Source of the DNA: Baffinella frigidus
Taxonomy: Eukaryota > Cryptophyceae > Cryptomonadales > Baffinellaceae
NCBI GenBank assembly: GCA_026770585.1
Contig: MU646775.1
Coordinates: 213,633-257,333 of the forward strand
DNA length: 43,701 nucleotides
Reading direction: 5' to 3'
Positions 20,668 through 34,000 of this stretch are shown piece after piece. The notes under the pieces are model-generated. The model was not told where the DNA came from. It worked only from the letters and a program-made list of their open reading frames with translations, and did not search any database. Made by a program: the position numbers and the translations under genes. The first letter of the stretch is position 1, and each line of letters opens with the position of its first letter.

Positions 20668-23600
20668 CAATCCATAATCCCTAATCCATAATCCATAATC
20701 CATGATCCATAATCGACAATCCATACCAACCAGGGGGGACGAAGTCAACAAGAAAGACAGACCCTGTCGCAGAGGACCTCGAGGCACGAAGACGGCGGTG
20801 GGAGGCACAGGTCCGAAAATCCTCACACCCTCAACCCTAAAGGGGTTGGGGCAAGTGTAAACGTGTGTAAATTGCACAACTCTAAACCCTGTCCTACACC
20901 CTCAACCCTCAACCAGGGCCCCCGTAGACTCGACGGTTTGTGGTTTTGTGGTTCTGTTTAGGGTTTTCTGTGCGCTTGATTTAGGGTGTAGGGTGCAGAT
21001 TCTAGGGTTTAGGATTCGGGGTTTAGGGAAGGCAGCAAGAACGACAGACCTTGTCGCGGAGGACCTCGAGGCGCGAAGACGGCGCTGGGAGGCACAAGTC
21101 CGAAAACCGTCAACACCTAAAACCCTCAACCAGGGGGGGTTCTGTAGTTTAGGGTTCAGGGTGTGGGTTTTAGTGGTATGTTTAGGGTTTCCGTTCGCTT
21201 GATTTAGTGTCTAGGGTGTATGGTTTAGGGTGTGAGGCAGATCCTGTCGCGGAGGGCCTTGAGGCGCGAAGACGGCGCGGGGAGGCACAGGGCCGAAACC
21301 CTAAACCCTAAACCCTAAACCCTAAACCCTAAACTCTTAACCCTCAACCCTGAACCCGGAGGCACAGGTTCTGAGCCTCCTCCACACGCGCATGTTGAAA
21401 CCCTCATTCCTCAACCTCCAACCCCTGACCCTAATCCCGGAGGATCAAACCGCAACCCTCAACACTAATCTCGGAGGATCAAACCGCAACCCTGAACCCC
21501 CTATGTCCCTTAACCCCGGACCTTGAGGCGCGAAGACGGCGCTGGGAGGCACTGGGTACGAACCCCTCGTAACCTTGGGCACAGGTTACGAGCCTCAAGG
21601 GTCCTTCAGCTTCGGGCTTGGAGTTAAATGGGTATGGTTAGGGTTTCCGTGGTCATAGTGCCCTCTTTTGTGTAGGGTTTGGGGTTTGGGGTTGTAGGGT
21701 GCAGGGTGTAGGGTGCAGGGTGTAGGGTGTAGGGTGTAGGGTTCAGGGTGTAGGGTGTAGGGTGTAGGGTTTAGGGTTTAGGAGGTAAGACAGACCCTGT
21801 CGCGGAGGACCTTGAGGCACGAAGAACGCGCTGGGAGTAGCAGGTTACGAGCCCCCCCACACACGCGTCTTTTGAAACCCTTCAGGGTTCAGGGTGTGGG
21901 GTGTGGGGTGTGGGGTTTGGGGTTTAGTGTTCACGGTTTCCCCCCGTTGAAATCGTGAGCCCGGGACCCTCATCCCTGAACCTTGTACTCATCCGGGAAC
22001 ATGTTTAATTTAAAAGAAAATGGCCTATCAAACCGGATTCTGGCCCTGATTAGATTTACTTAGGGCCCTAATTAACCTTCGTCCAACTCCTATGAAAAAT
22101 AAGGATTCGTTTTTTATTATTATTAAACATGACCCTGGATTAGTACACCCTGCGCCAGGCGCGATTCATCGCAGGGCTGCAACCGGAGGAGTTGATCGTG
22201 CACACGTAAGGAAGGGACTCCGGAATGTTAAACCTCAACTCCTGGACCCGAAGCCCGACACCGTGAACACTGGACCCTACGGCGTGAACCCAAAGCCAAA
22301 ACCGCCAGGCAAGATTCATCGAGGGGCTGCAACCGGAGGAGTTGAACGTAAGAGGAAAGGTCACCGGCATGGGGGGAGCCATGGCTATCATCGTCAACAA
22401 GTGAGTCCCGACTGTTTTTGATGGTGGTGCAGTAGAGCGGATTTAACTTCTGTTGGCCACACGAAAACAGCAAAAAAATGCCAAAAGTTGACGGTGCTGG
22501 TACTAAACTGGTCAGTTGGGAACGTCTCATGGGTTTTGTGGCCAACAGATGCGAAAACCACTCTATCGAGACGTACTTAAACAATTCCCAACTCCCTAAA
22601 CCCCTGGATCCTAAACCCTAGTCCCTAATCTGTGGACCCTAAAGCTTCACCCCTGAACCCTCATCCCCAACCCCTAAACCCCAACCCCCAAATAAACCCC
22701 CAGACCCCAAACCCTCATTCCTAAACCTCACGCCCTATACACAACAGGAAGCCTAAACCCCAAACCCGCAACAGGAACATCTTCGTCCCCACACTCGTCC
22801 TCCCGCGCCCTGGAGAGTGGGAGCACGGGCGGAAAGTGCAGAAGGGCGACCGGGTGTCAATGGATCTCGCGCGCGTCACAGCACGTCGTCAAGCCGGGGT
22901 ACAGCCCAGCCCCGCTTTTGTGAGCGTTTGTGGGGAGGGCCTTTTGATAGGAGGAGTCGCTTTATCAAAGGAGTCGCGTTTGTCAAAGGAGTTGCTCTGG
23001 AGAGAGGGAGCACGGGCGGAAGGTGCAGAAGGGGGACTGGGTGTCAATGGATCTCGCGCGGGTCACCACGCGTCGCCAGGCCGGGGTACAGCCCAGCCTC
23101 GCTTTTGTGAGGAGAGTCGCTTTATGAAATGATTTGCTTTATTAAAGGAGTCGTTTTATCAAAGATGTTGCTCTATGGAGTGGGAGCACGGGCGGAGAGT
23201 GCAGATAGGCGACCGGGTCTTGATGGACGTCACCACGCGTCGCCAGGCCGGGGTACCACACGACGCCACTAAGGACCTCAAAATCGATATCGGAATCGCC
23301 TAGGTTGTAAGGGGTCTGTACGTATTGTACACGTTCGAAGTTTCTTGTAGAAGGGGGGGCGGAAGGTGCAGAAAGGCGACCGGGTGTCAATGGATGTCGC
23401 CCTCGTCACGAAACGTCGCCAGGCCGGGGTACAGACCAGCCTCGCAAAGTTTCGCTTAAAAAGAGTTTCGTGGTTGCGGATATGGACTATCGACTTTTGG
23501 CGTAGTTCTTTCCGAAATCTGGTACAAATCTCTAGAATGAACTTTAGGCGAATTCACACTTGTGACATGGCGTGGTTCGCCAAGCATTTTCGCGCTGGTC

Positions 23601-24934
23601 AGGCTTGGGTGCTACCCCCAAAACATCATGACAAATTATGTTGTCAAACCTTAAACCCAACGCCCGACACCCTGAACCCTCAGGCTTTCAACTGGTACGA
23701 AAACGGCTGGTGGCCTGTACAAAAACGTGTGTATCGACCTGTTCCTGGTACAGATACGGGTGTGCCTGACACACCCTCCCTGCCTCTCTCTATAAACCCC
23801 AACACCCCACCCCTGAACCACAGACCCTCAACTTTAAACCCTACACCGTAAACCCCAAAACATAACCCCTAAACCCTAAACCCTTAACCCTAAACCCTAA
23901 ACCCTAAACCCTAAAACTTAAACCCTCCCCTCTTTAGATGGTTTTCGGCAAGTGTGAGTTTGTGGCGACGCGCGTGACGTTGCGGGAGACCGCGGGCCAC
24001 CCTAGACCCTGGGTTATCTGTAGTCCTGCTCAGAAGTTCTTCCTCAATAAAGCAATTCTCACTCTTGTAAAGCAACTCTCTCGCTCTTGTAAAGTAACTC
24101 TCTCTCTATCTCGCTCCTTCTCGCTCTCTCTCTCTCGCAGATGGACTATGGAAAGTGCGAGTTTGTTGCGACGCGCGTGACTCTGCGGGAGGCTGCAACC
24201 CGAAACCCGAACCCCTGATCACGAACCCCCCGTGACCCTGTTGGCTGGTGTCTGACACACCCTTCTCGCAGATGGACTTTGGCAAGTGCGAGTATGTGGC
24301 GACGCGCGTGACGCTGCGGGAGCTGCGGGACGCTGCGGGTCAGCCCGAACCCCACACCCTAAATCCTAAACCCTGAACCCTAAACCCTAAACCCTAAACC
24401 CCAGACCCAAAACCCCAAATTCCAAACCCTAAACCCTGAACCACGAATCCTGAACCCTGGACCCTGAACCCTGAACCCTGAACCCGAAACCCTGAACCCT
24501 GAACCCGAAACCCTGAACTGTGAACACTAAAGCCTAAACCTTCCAACCCAAACCCGCTGCGAGAGACTGTGGGTCATCTCCTCCCCCACCCTACACCTTG
24601 CCACGCCAGAGGGCTCGAAACATCCACTTTTGACATCTTTCAGGGGAAATCACCTGAATACTTAAGTCAACGACGTCACACCTGACGTGGATAAGGCGTC
24701 GGTTTCCCTCGAGTCCTCTGGCGTGGTGTTCATGTCTCGTTCCTGAACCCTGAACCTAAACTCATGTCTCACCTTGTTCATGCCTCACTCTGCTTGCCAT
24801 GGTTTTATTGTGTTCGCGACATGAGCAGGGTGGCGGGAGGACAGCGTTTGTATCTATGCCTCACACTGTTTGCCATTGCTTCATTGGGTGTTTTTCATTG
24901 CTTTACCCACCCTGCTTGTAAACACATGTTTTAG

Positions 24935-25015
<81 letters not shown>

Positions 25016-25018
25016 ATG

Positions 25019-25061
<43 letters not shown>

Positions 25062-28000
25062 ATGTATATATATAGATATAGATATAGATAGATAGATAGA
25101 TAGATAGATATATAAACCATTAACAATTGTTTTGTTTGTTTCCGCGACAGGAGCAGGGAGGTGGGAGGCGGGGGGGGACGTGTCGATGCAAGACGTCTCC
25201 AACGACGAAGGCGAGACCCCTAAACCCTAGACCTTATTTTTATTGTTAAACCCCACACCCTAAACCCTAAACTCTGAACCCTAAATCCTAAACCCTAAAC
25301 CCTAAACCCTTACCCCCCCCAACCATCTCTCTTCCCCGCTTTTTTCTGTAAACCCTAAACCCTAAACCCTAATCCCTAAACCCCAACCCCTAAACCCTGA
25401 ACCCTAAACCCTGAAACCTAAACCCTAAACCCTAAACCCTGAACCCTAAACCCTGAACCCTAAACCCTAAACCCTAAACCCTACACCCCAAACCCTAAAC
25501 CCTGAACCCTAAACCATGACCCCTACACCAGACGAGGACGGGGCGCGGCCCGGAGAGGAGGAGGAGGAGGAAGGAACCGGGTGCCCCCCCCTCAAACCCT
25601 AAACCCTAAACCCTAAACCCTAAACCCTAAACCCTGAACACTAAACCCTAAACCCTAAACCAGAAACCCCAAACCCCAAACCCCAAACCCCCAACCAGGG
25701 AGGAGGAGCAAGCCCTAAACCCTAAACCCTAAACCTTAACCCCTAACCCCTAAACCCTAAACCCTAAACCCTGAACTCAGGGGGGATGAGCCGCAGACGT
25801 GGGACGGGGAGGGATTCAGCAAGTGGCGGAAAGCGGGGATGAAGAAAGCCGAGGTCCATCTCCACTCTTGATCACCACCCTTGATCAGCACCCTTGACCA
25901 CCACCCTTGATCACCACCCTTGACCACCACCCTTGATTTCCACCCTTGACCTCCACCCTTGATCTCCACCCTTATTCTCCTCCCTTGTTTTTCACCTGTC
26001 GTGAGTTCAATTCCCGCTGGCGTGTCCTGTTTATTTGTATGGGAGGGGTTCAATAAGTGGCGGAGAGCGGGGATGAAGAAGGCTGAGGTTGCTCCCCACC
26101 CGAAACTGTCCCAGTCTATCTGTCTCAGTCTATTTGGGCTCACCAACTTGGTGGGCCAGGGCTCTTTTCCGCTCTAAAGTTGCCGGGTTTGTACCGCGAA
26201 ACCCAGCGTGTCAACTTGAGAATAACCGTCGACCGAGGGGTTCAGCAAGTGGCGGAGAGCGGGGATGAAGAAAGCTGAGGTGCATCCCAACCCGAACCTC
26301 GAAGCTCGAAACCCGAAACCCAAAATTTTAAACACGAAACACGAAACTCCACCCTAAGCCCGAAACCTGCAACACGAAACACGAAACACGAAACCCCATC
26401 CTAAACCCTAAAAACTCTAAATCCGAAACCCGAAATCCGAAATCCGAAATCCGAAACCCGAAACTCTAAACCCTAAACCCTAAACCCTGAACCCTAAACC
26501 CTAAACCCTAAACCTTGACTCTTAAACCCTACACCCGAAACCAGGTTGATCTGGAGGGGTTGGCGATTGACGCCATCGACATGGAGAAGGTGTTTGGGTT
26601 TCGGATTTAGGATTCAGGGTTTAGGGTTTAGGGTTCAGGGTGGGTGCTTTGGGGTTTAGGTTTTAGGGCCTAGGGTTTAGAGTTGAGGGTCGAGGGTGGG
26701 TGTTTTTGTGGTCGGGAGGTTCGAGTTTTCAGGGTGGGGTTTGTGGTTTGGGATTTGGAGTCTAGAGTTTTAGGTCAGAGTGTTTTGGATTTAGGATTAG
26801 GCTTGAACTGATGTTTTGCAGCCGTTTATAAAAGCCTCGGGGCTCCCTGTCCATAGCAACCCCCACAAACAAACCCTAAACCCTAAGCCCAGACCAAAAC
26901 CCCGAACCCTAAACCCAACCTCGCAGCTGGAAGCGATTGCGGCGAAGGAGGGGGCGCAGGCCAGGCGGGAAGATCAGGAAGCAGGGTACAACCCTCAACC
27001 CTAAACCCTAAACCCTAAAACCCAATCCCTAAACCCCAAACCCCAACCTTCAAATCCTAAACCCTAAACCCTAAACCCTAAACCCCAAACCCTAAACCCT
27101 AAACCCTAAATCCAAAACCCTAATCCCTAAACCCTAAACCAGAGAGACGGCGGCGTTCCGCGGAAAGTTTTCGATGCTCAAGACAGACGGCGACCTCGTG
27201 CCCGGCCCAGGTAACGAGCCCCAAATCACCTCCAAATTTCATCCCGCCGCGGTTGACTAATCCCAGGCTCGTGCGGTACTATTCACACCCGCCCGGTCTC
27301 GTCCCTGGCCCGGTGCCAAACCTGCTTGGTTTAGTTAACCGTATGGGGTGATCAAGACCGACGGTGACCTCGTCCCAGACCCAGGTTGTGAGCCCCAAAA
27401 CGGCTCCAATTCCCGTACAAACCTTGGTTTCCATTCCCAGGATTGATTCCCGTACAGAAACCCTCATCCCCTAGCCTCAAACCCCAAACCCTGACCCTCA
27501 CCCCCGAACCCAACACCGCCCGATGCTCAAGACCGATGGTGACCTCGTGCCCGATCCAGGTTATGAGCCCTAAAACGGCTCCAATTCCCGGCTCTCTCCT
27601 GGTCGCGCAACTCACCTTGAACCCTGAATCGAGAAAGTGTATTATATATATCAAGTTCTTCTTTCCCTAGGCCCCACACCCTCAACCCTAAACACTAAAC
27701 CCCCAACTCCTAACTCCTAACCACAACCACAACCACACCCCCCAAACCCCCAACCTCAAACCCCAAACCCCAAACCCCAACCCCCAAACCCCAAACCCCA
27801 AACCTAAACCCCAAACACCAAACACCAAACCCAAAACCCAAAACCCAAAACCAGGCGGCCCCCCTCCGGACGTGACACCAGAGCTAGAAGCCCGGCTCTC
27901 GCAAGCGCGCGCCACTAAACCCTAATCCCTAAACCCTATACCTCAAACCCTAAACTTCAAACCCTGAACCATAAACCCTGAACCCTGAACCCTGAACCCC

Positions 28001-31000
28001 AAAACGAGACGACGCAATATATCATCTTCTACTTTGCCTAAATTCCAAACCCTAAAACCCAAAAATCGAAACCAGGGGACCCCCCTCCGGACGTGACACC
28101 AGAGCTGAAAGCGTTGCTCTTGCAAGTGCGGGGACGGGGTGCCCCGCCCGACGAAGATCACCTCCTGCAGGTCCGTCCCCGCGCAACGAAAATTACTACA
28201 CGGATTGTTTGCTATTACTGCGCAACGAAAATCACTGCAAATATGCTTTACTATTACTAGTATGGAATAATTGTGTAGTAATTTGGGGGGGGGGGGGGCA
28301 CGGCAGACGACGCCTCCCCTCCTGCAGGTCCATAACTTGAGTTGAAATTGATTTTACGTTGTATTTTCCATCACCAGTTCATTACAGTCATCTGTCCCTC
28401 TCTCCACACAGTGGGCTTCGAGGGTTTCGTTGGGGCTGGTGACCAAATTGCACCAGAAAATCTCTCAAGTTGATTGCATCAAGTTAAGTTGACTTTTGAT
28501 GTAAGGTTCGTAGTCCACCGTGTGGGTGCATCGAGGACACCTTCTCTTAGCCGTGAGACATTCAAGTTCGAGCCCTCTCTGGATTGAGAGACACCATATT
28601 AATTAATACTGGATGCATTAATGCGGCTTAATGCGTCCAGTATTAATCAATATTTATTTCTTTTCCCCAGTTGATGTTTCGACGGCATACGTTGACTAAA
28701 GTCTCTCTTCCGTCATAAGTTGACGTAAGTCTCTCTTCCCGGCAGGGGACCGACGCAAAAAGGGCCCTTGCGAATCTTAATAGGGTAACGTCCTGAAAAC
28801 CGGGAAGTTAGGCCTACGGTATTGCCTACCGTAGGCCGTAGGGTCCCTAGGACCTAATGTTTCATAGGCCCCCCCCTCAGCCCCTACGGCCTACCGTAGG
28901 CAATACCGTAGGCATAACTACCCGGGTTTCAGGACGTTACCCTATGAATCTGGAGAAGAAGCCCTTGGAGCCACTGAAGCCATGATTAGGCCAGTTGCGA
29001 GGTTGGAATACCCTATCATGGAACAAATGTTTACAACCACACATGTAAAAAGGTCACTCTAGCATTCTCGAGTGGGAGTCCCGAGATTGGATTCTTCGCT
29101 GGGAGAACAGGGTGGGTTGGGGGGTAGTTTCAGGGGTGAGGAATTGGGGGGTAGTTTCAGGGGTGAGGATTGGGGGGGGGGCTCTCGAGTGGTCAAGTCT
29201 CTCTTCCCGGCAGGGGACTGACGCGGAAAGGGCCCTGGCGAATCTGGAGAAGACGGGCTTGGGGAACGACGTGGGAGGCTCTTTGGACGATGGACAGGTT
29301 GCGAGCCGCCCCGTGTAAGAATTTAAAACTCATTTGTACCTGATCGTTTTAAATTTGTACCACGGTCCCGGGTTTACAATCGACTTTTTGCGAGTTTGCG
29401 AAGCTGGGGGAGAAGGGGCTGGGGGACGAGTTGGGAGGCGCGTGGGAGGATGGGCAGGGTACCAATCAGGGCCCAACATTAAATTGTTTTTGTACCAGAT
29501 CGTTTTAAATTTCACCACGGTTCCAGGTTTACTATCGACTTTTTGCGGGTTTGCGCAGCTAGGAGCCTGTTGGGGAGCTCGTTGAATGTTGCGCAGGTTA
29601 CCACCCGCCCGTTTAAAACTTTTTACTTTGCGTTTTGTAATTTTTAAGGGGTGTTTCACAGTTGTATAACGATCACGCGTTTACTACCGACCTGTAGCGA
29701 GTTTGCGCGAGGAGAGTTCCCTGCTCGAGCAGGGAACCGTGCAAAACCATAAATGAACCATATATTGATCGAGCTGAAACGAGATATACGCAGGAACTCT
29801 CCGCCGCGGGCTACGACGGGATTTTCTGTCTGATTCTACACCTTTCCGTTACCTTATCCGAAGGACCTCCACCTAAGTCCCTACGGATTGCCTACCGTAG
29901 GGTCGTAGGTCTTATCGCTTAAGGGTTATTCGAAATTCCTTCGAAGTCCGCTGTGCGGGGAGGATGGGCAGGTGCTTGGTTTGTGGCCGGTCGCATACAA
30001 ACGGGTTAAGGGTTTAGGGTTTAGGTTCGCTTACGTAAGAGTCTGCTTCATTTTTTCTGGCATGGAATATACTGTAGGTGTGCAGCCTACATAAATACAT
30101 GTATAGCCCACCTAAACCATACACCATACACCATACACCATACACCATGCACCATGCACCATACACCATGCACCGTAGACCATTAACCATTAACCATAAA
30201 CCACAAAACACAAACGATAAAACTGAACCCTAAACCCTAAATAAAGGAGGACGGGGAGCTCAAAGCGTGGAAGGGGAAGCCAGAGAAGCCTCCTCACGCC
30301 AAAAAGGTTCCAGAAACCTGAAACCCGAAACCAGGAACCCAACACCCGAAACCCTTGAATCCTGAAACATGAACCCGAAACCCGTTCTCTGAATCCCTTT
30401 GCCACCCTCACAGTGGGCATCGAAAGAAATTTCGACGACCAGAAATCTGGTCGGAATGTCGGTTAATAAGATGTCTTTTACCGAGCAGTTCTTAATTAGT
30501 ACCACGAACATAAATGGACCGATCAGTGAAGCCCACTAATTGGTGGGTGTGCAAAACCTCTTTTAGAGGGTTTGTACGGGGGGGGGTCACGTTACCCACG
30601 CTTAAACCGTGAGTAACGTGATCAACCCGGGAGATGGTCTGTGCGATGCCCACCCACACAGCGGACCTCAAAGGGATTTCGAAAAACCCGTAAGCGATCA
30701 GATCTAGGACCCTACGGTAGGCAACCCGTAGGGACAGGGGGATTCCTACGGTTAAGGTAACTCAATGATGGCCCAATTTGCCCCTTGGCAGCCCACTGTG
30801 TGGGAGGCAGAGCTGGTATTCTTGATGATTTCTACGATTTTTTTCTATAAACCTGTTTGCAAGATTTGTTTTGCGCTAGCGTTATCTTTCGCGTGATATC
30901 TACTTGCGCGCTTTACAAACAGGGGGAGCTGGTGCGGAGCAAGAGAGTGTGGGGGGACTTAACTCGTTCTCTTTCATTCATCAGGGTGTGATGACTTTAC

Positions 31001-34000
31001 TTTTCGTGTGACTTTTACTCGCGCGCTTTACTCTCTGAATCCCTTGCGCGTTACAAAACAACAGGGGGACTTTGTCCGGTCGAACCGGGTGTGGGGGACT
31101 TACCTCATTCTTTTTATTCATCGTGACTTTGCTTTTAGTGTGGCTTTACTCTCTGAATCCCTGCGCTTTACAAAAAAACAGGGGGACCTTGTGCGATCCA
31201 AAAGAGTGTGGGGCAAAGACAAGATGGGCGATCTCCTGGAGGTCGAAGCTCGCATGTGGGGGCTCGAGCCTGGCTGGGAGGACAAGCAGGGGTGGGACGA
31301 GGAGACCAACGACCCGCCGTGGTACATGTGCGGGGACCTCGATCCGGACGTGCGCCAGGTGCACCTTCGGCCCTAGCCATAAGCCCTAAGCCATAAGCTA
31401 TAAGCCATAAGCCATAAGTCATAAGCCCTTGCAACCGAGAGTGGTACATCGATCCGGACGTGCGCCAGGTCTGGCCCCGCAGTGAACCCTTCTTCTTCTT
31501 CTTCTTCCTCCTCTTTGTGAAAGGTCTGAATCCTTCTTCTTTGTTGAAGAGTATTTTTTCAAATTTCAAGAGACGAATTTCGGATTACAATAGACAAACT
31601 GAATAGCAATCGCTGCGCCAAAAACACGGCGCCGGGAACAGGGGCGGCGTGAGTGGGTGAGGCTGCTGAAGGAGGGCAACAACTCCTACTCCCGCTTCCA
31701 GAGCCTCGAGCGTCACACCCACTCGAGAACGCTGGCGCACCCTATTTACATGTGGGGTTGTACGGGTTTGTACCAGGAACGGGACGAGACTCCGCAATTC
31801 CCGGAGAATTCCCTGAGGGCCGTGACCAAACCCGTGAAATTTACTACACAAATTCCCAATTGTAAAGGGCCCATGTTTTAAATTGCCCTGGGGACAGGGG
31901 CGGTGGGAGCGGTCGAAGTGGAAGTTTTTCCGCTTCACGTTTCAACAGACCATAATCCATCTGGAACAATAACTGTTAATCGCGTCGCCGGGAACAGGGG
32001 CGGCGGGAGCGGGCGAGGCTTCTGAAGGAGGGCAACAACTCCTACTCCCGCTTCGAGAACCTCGGGCGTCAAATCTGCGGCGAAATCATCCCAGAGTGAG
32101 CCCCGAACCAGGCTACGGCAGACGTGGGAGCACAAACGTCTTTCTAAGATTTGTACCACGCGTCGGCCACTTTTGGAGAAGAATCCAGAGATCCTGGCTG
32201 AAATTGACTTTTGGGGAAAGCCGGATTCGGTGTGGGCTTGTGTTGAGCAATCGAGGCTAGCGGAAGCAACAACTCCTACAAGCCGTTTGGAGAGGCTCGA
32301 GGGCCAAATCTGCGGCGAAATCCTCCCAGAGTCAGCCCCGAACCATATATATATAGATCAGGTCGTTTTTCCTAGGTGTCCCTCTAAAGGATTTCTGGTA
32401 CAAAACCAGGGGTTTGAAACCGCTGAAAGTGAGTTAAGCTCAGAAATGGCTCCAAGTCCAACGCTGGGATTAAATTGCTTGGAGAGCCTCGGGCGCCAGA
32501 TCTGCGGCGAAATCCTTTCAGAGAGGCCCAATCATGCAGAAAGCCAACGTTGAGGGAGGTTGTACCTCTGCATCAGTTGGCTTCGGCGACCGACTATTCT
32601 CAAGCTGGCGTTCTAGGTTCGCGGTACAAACCCGTCAACTTTGGAGCGGAAAAGAGCCCGGGCTCGCCAAATGTGTACCCCCAAATAGACTACAACAGAA
32701 GTAGGGTTCACACTCGTCCGGCGTCTGGCTTGACACACCGTGCGGGGGGCTTCACGAAACCCTAAAACCTTAAACCCTGAACCTGACACCCGAAACCCTG
32801 AACCCGAAACCCGAAACCCTGAACCCGAAACCCGAAACCCTGAATCCGAAACCCTAAGCCCGAAACCCGAAACCCGAAACCTCGCAGGTTGATCCACCCG
32901 GACGAAATCGTGAAGGACTGGGCCGAGCCAGACCTCAACGATCTTTAGGGATTCTAGCGCTGCCTCACTCGGGTTGACCGACTATTCTAAAGTTGACATT
33001 CGGGCTTCACGGTACAAATCCGTCAACTTTGGAGCGGGCAAGAGCCCGGGGAGGGCAGATTGGTGAGCCTAAATAGACTCAGACACAGAGATAGAGATTG
33101 ACTCGTGTGGGGTTGCCCGCAGGTTCATCCATCCGGACGAAATCGTCAAGGACTGGGCGGAGCTCGACCTCATCGGATGCGCGTGGGCAGGTTACGATTC
33201 CTTTGTCTAGGTTATGAGTCCTGCTTATGAGACCTTGCTCCAGGTTATGAGTCATCCTGATCTAGGTATTTATACCTGCCACCCAGAGCGTTATCTTGAG
33301 AATTGTATTCTATTCCTTCAGAATTGTATTCTATTCAGACTTGAGAATTGTATTCTATTCCGACTGAGGTTGCGAGTTGCGCATCGGATGCGCGTGGGCA
33401 GGTTACGAGCCTCCGATTATCTGAAAATTTAGCACTGGACCACACAGCGGCTACGAGGGGATTTTCGGCCCAAATCGGGCCGATACTCCGTTACCTTATC
33501 CGTAGGAACCCCCCCTACGTCCCTACGGATTGCGTACCGTAGGGTACTAGGTCTTGTCGCTTATGGGTTATTCAAAATCCCTTCGAAGTCCGCTGTGTGG
33601 TTGGAGCCATTCAACCGATTATCATGGATTCTGGTACAAAACACGCGAGGCCACTAGCGTTTTGCCAGGAGAGCCAGACCTAATCAGATGCGCGTGGGCA
33701 GGTTACCAGTCCTTTCTCTATGTTGTGAGTACTCTTGATCTATACCCAAAAACCTAAACCCTAAACCCCAACCCCCAAACTCCAAACCCCAAACCCCAAA
33801 CCCCAAACCCCAAACCCCACACCCCACACCCCAAACCCCAAACCCTCAACGCTACAGGCGAGACGGCGCGGGTGCGAAGATTGCTGCTCGAAACCCCTCA
33901 GCCCTCAACCCTACACCTGCGCCTTAAATCCTAAACTCGTTCTCGAGATTATACCTTAACCCAAACCCCAAACCCTAAACACTGAACGTTGTTGAGCAGG

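Noticed and set aside
20131-20877. Minus-strand frames such as repeated GFRV or DYGLWIM
   Set aside because: They are translations of heptad arrays (CCCGAAA, CCATAAT); the coding exons there are on the plus strand.
24870-25202. Ile/Tyr-rich frames on both strands
   Set aside because: They read a TA/TATG microsatellite.
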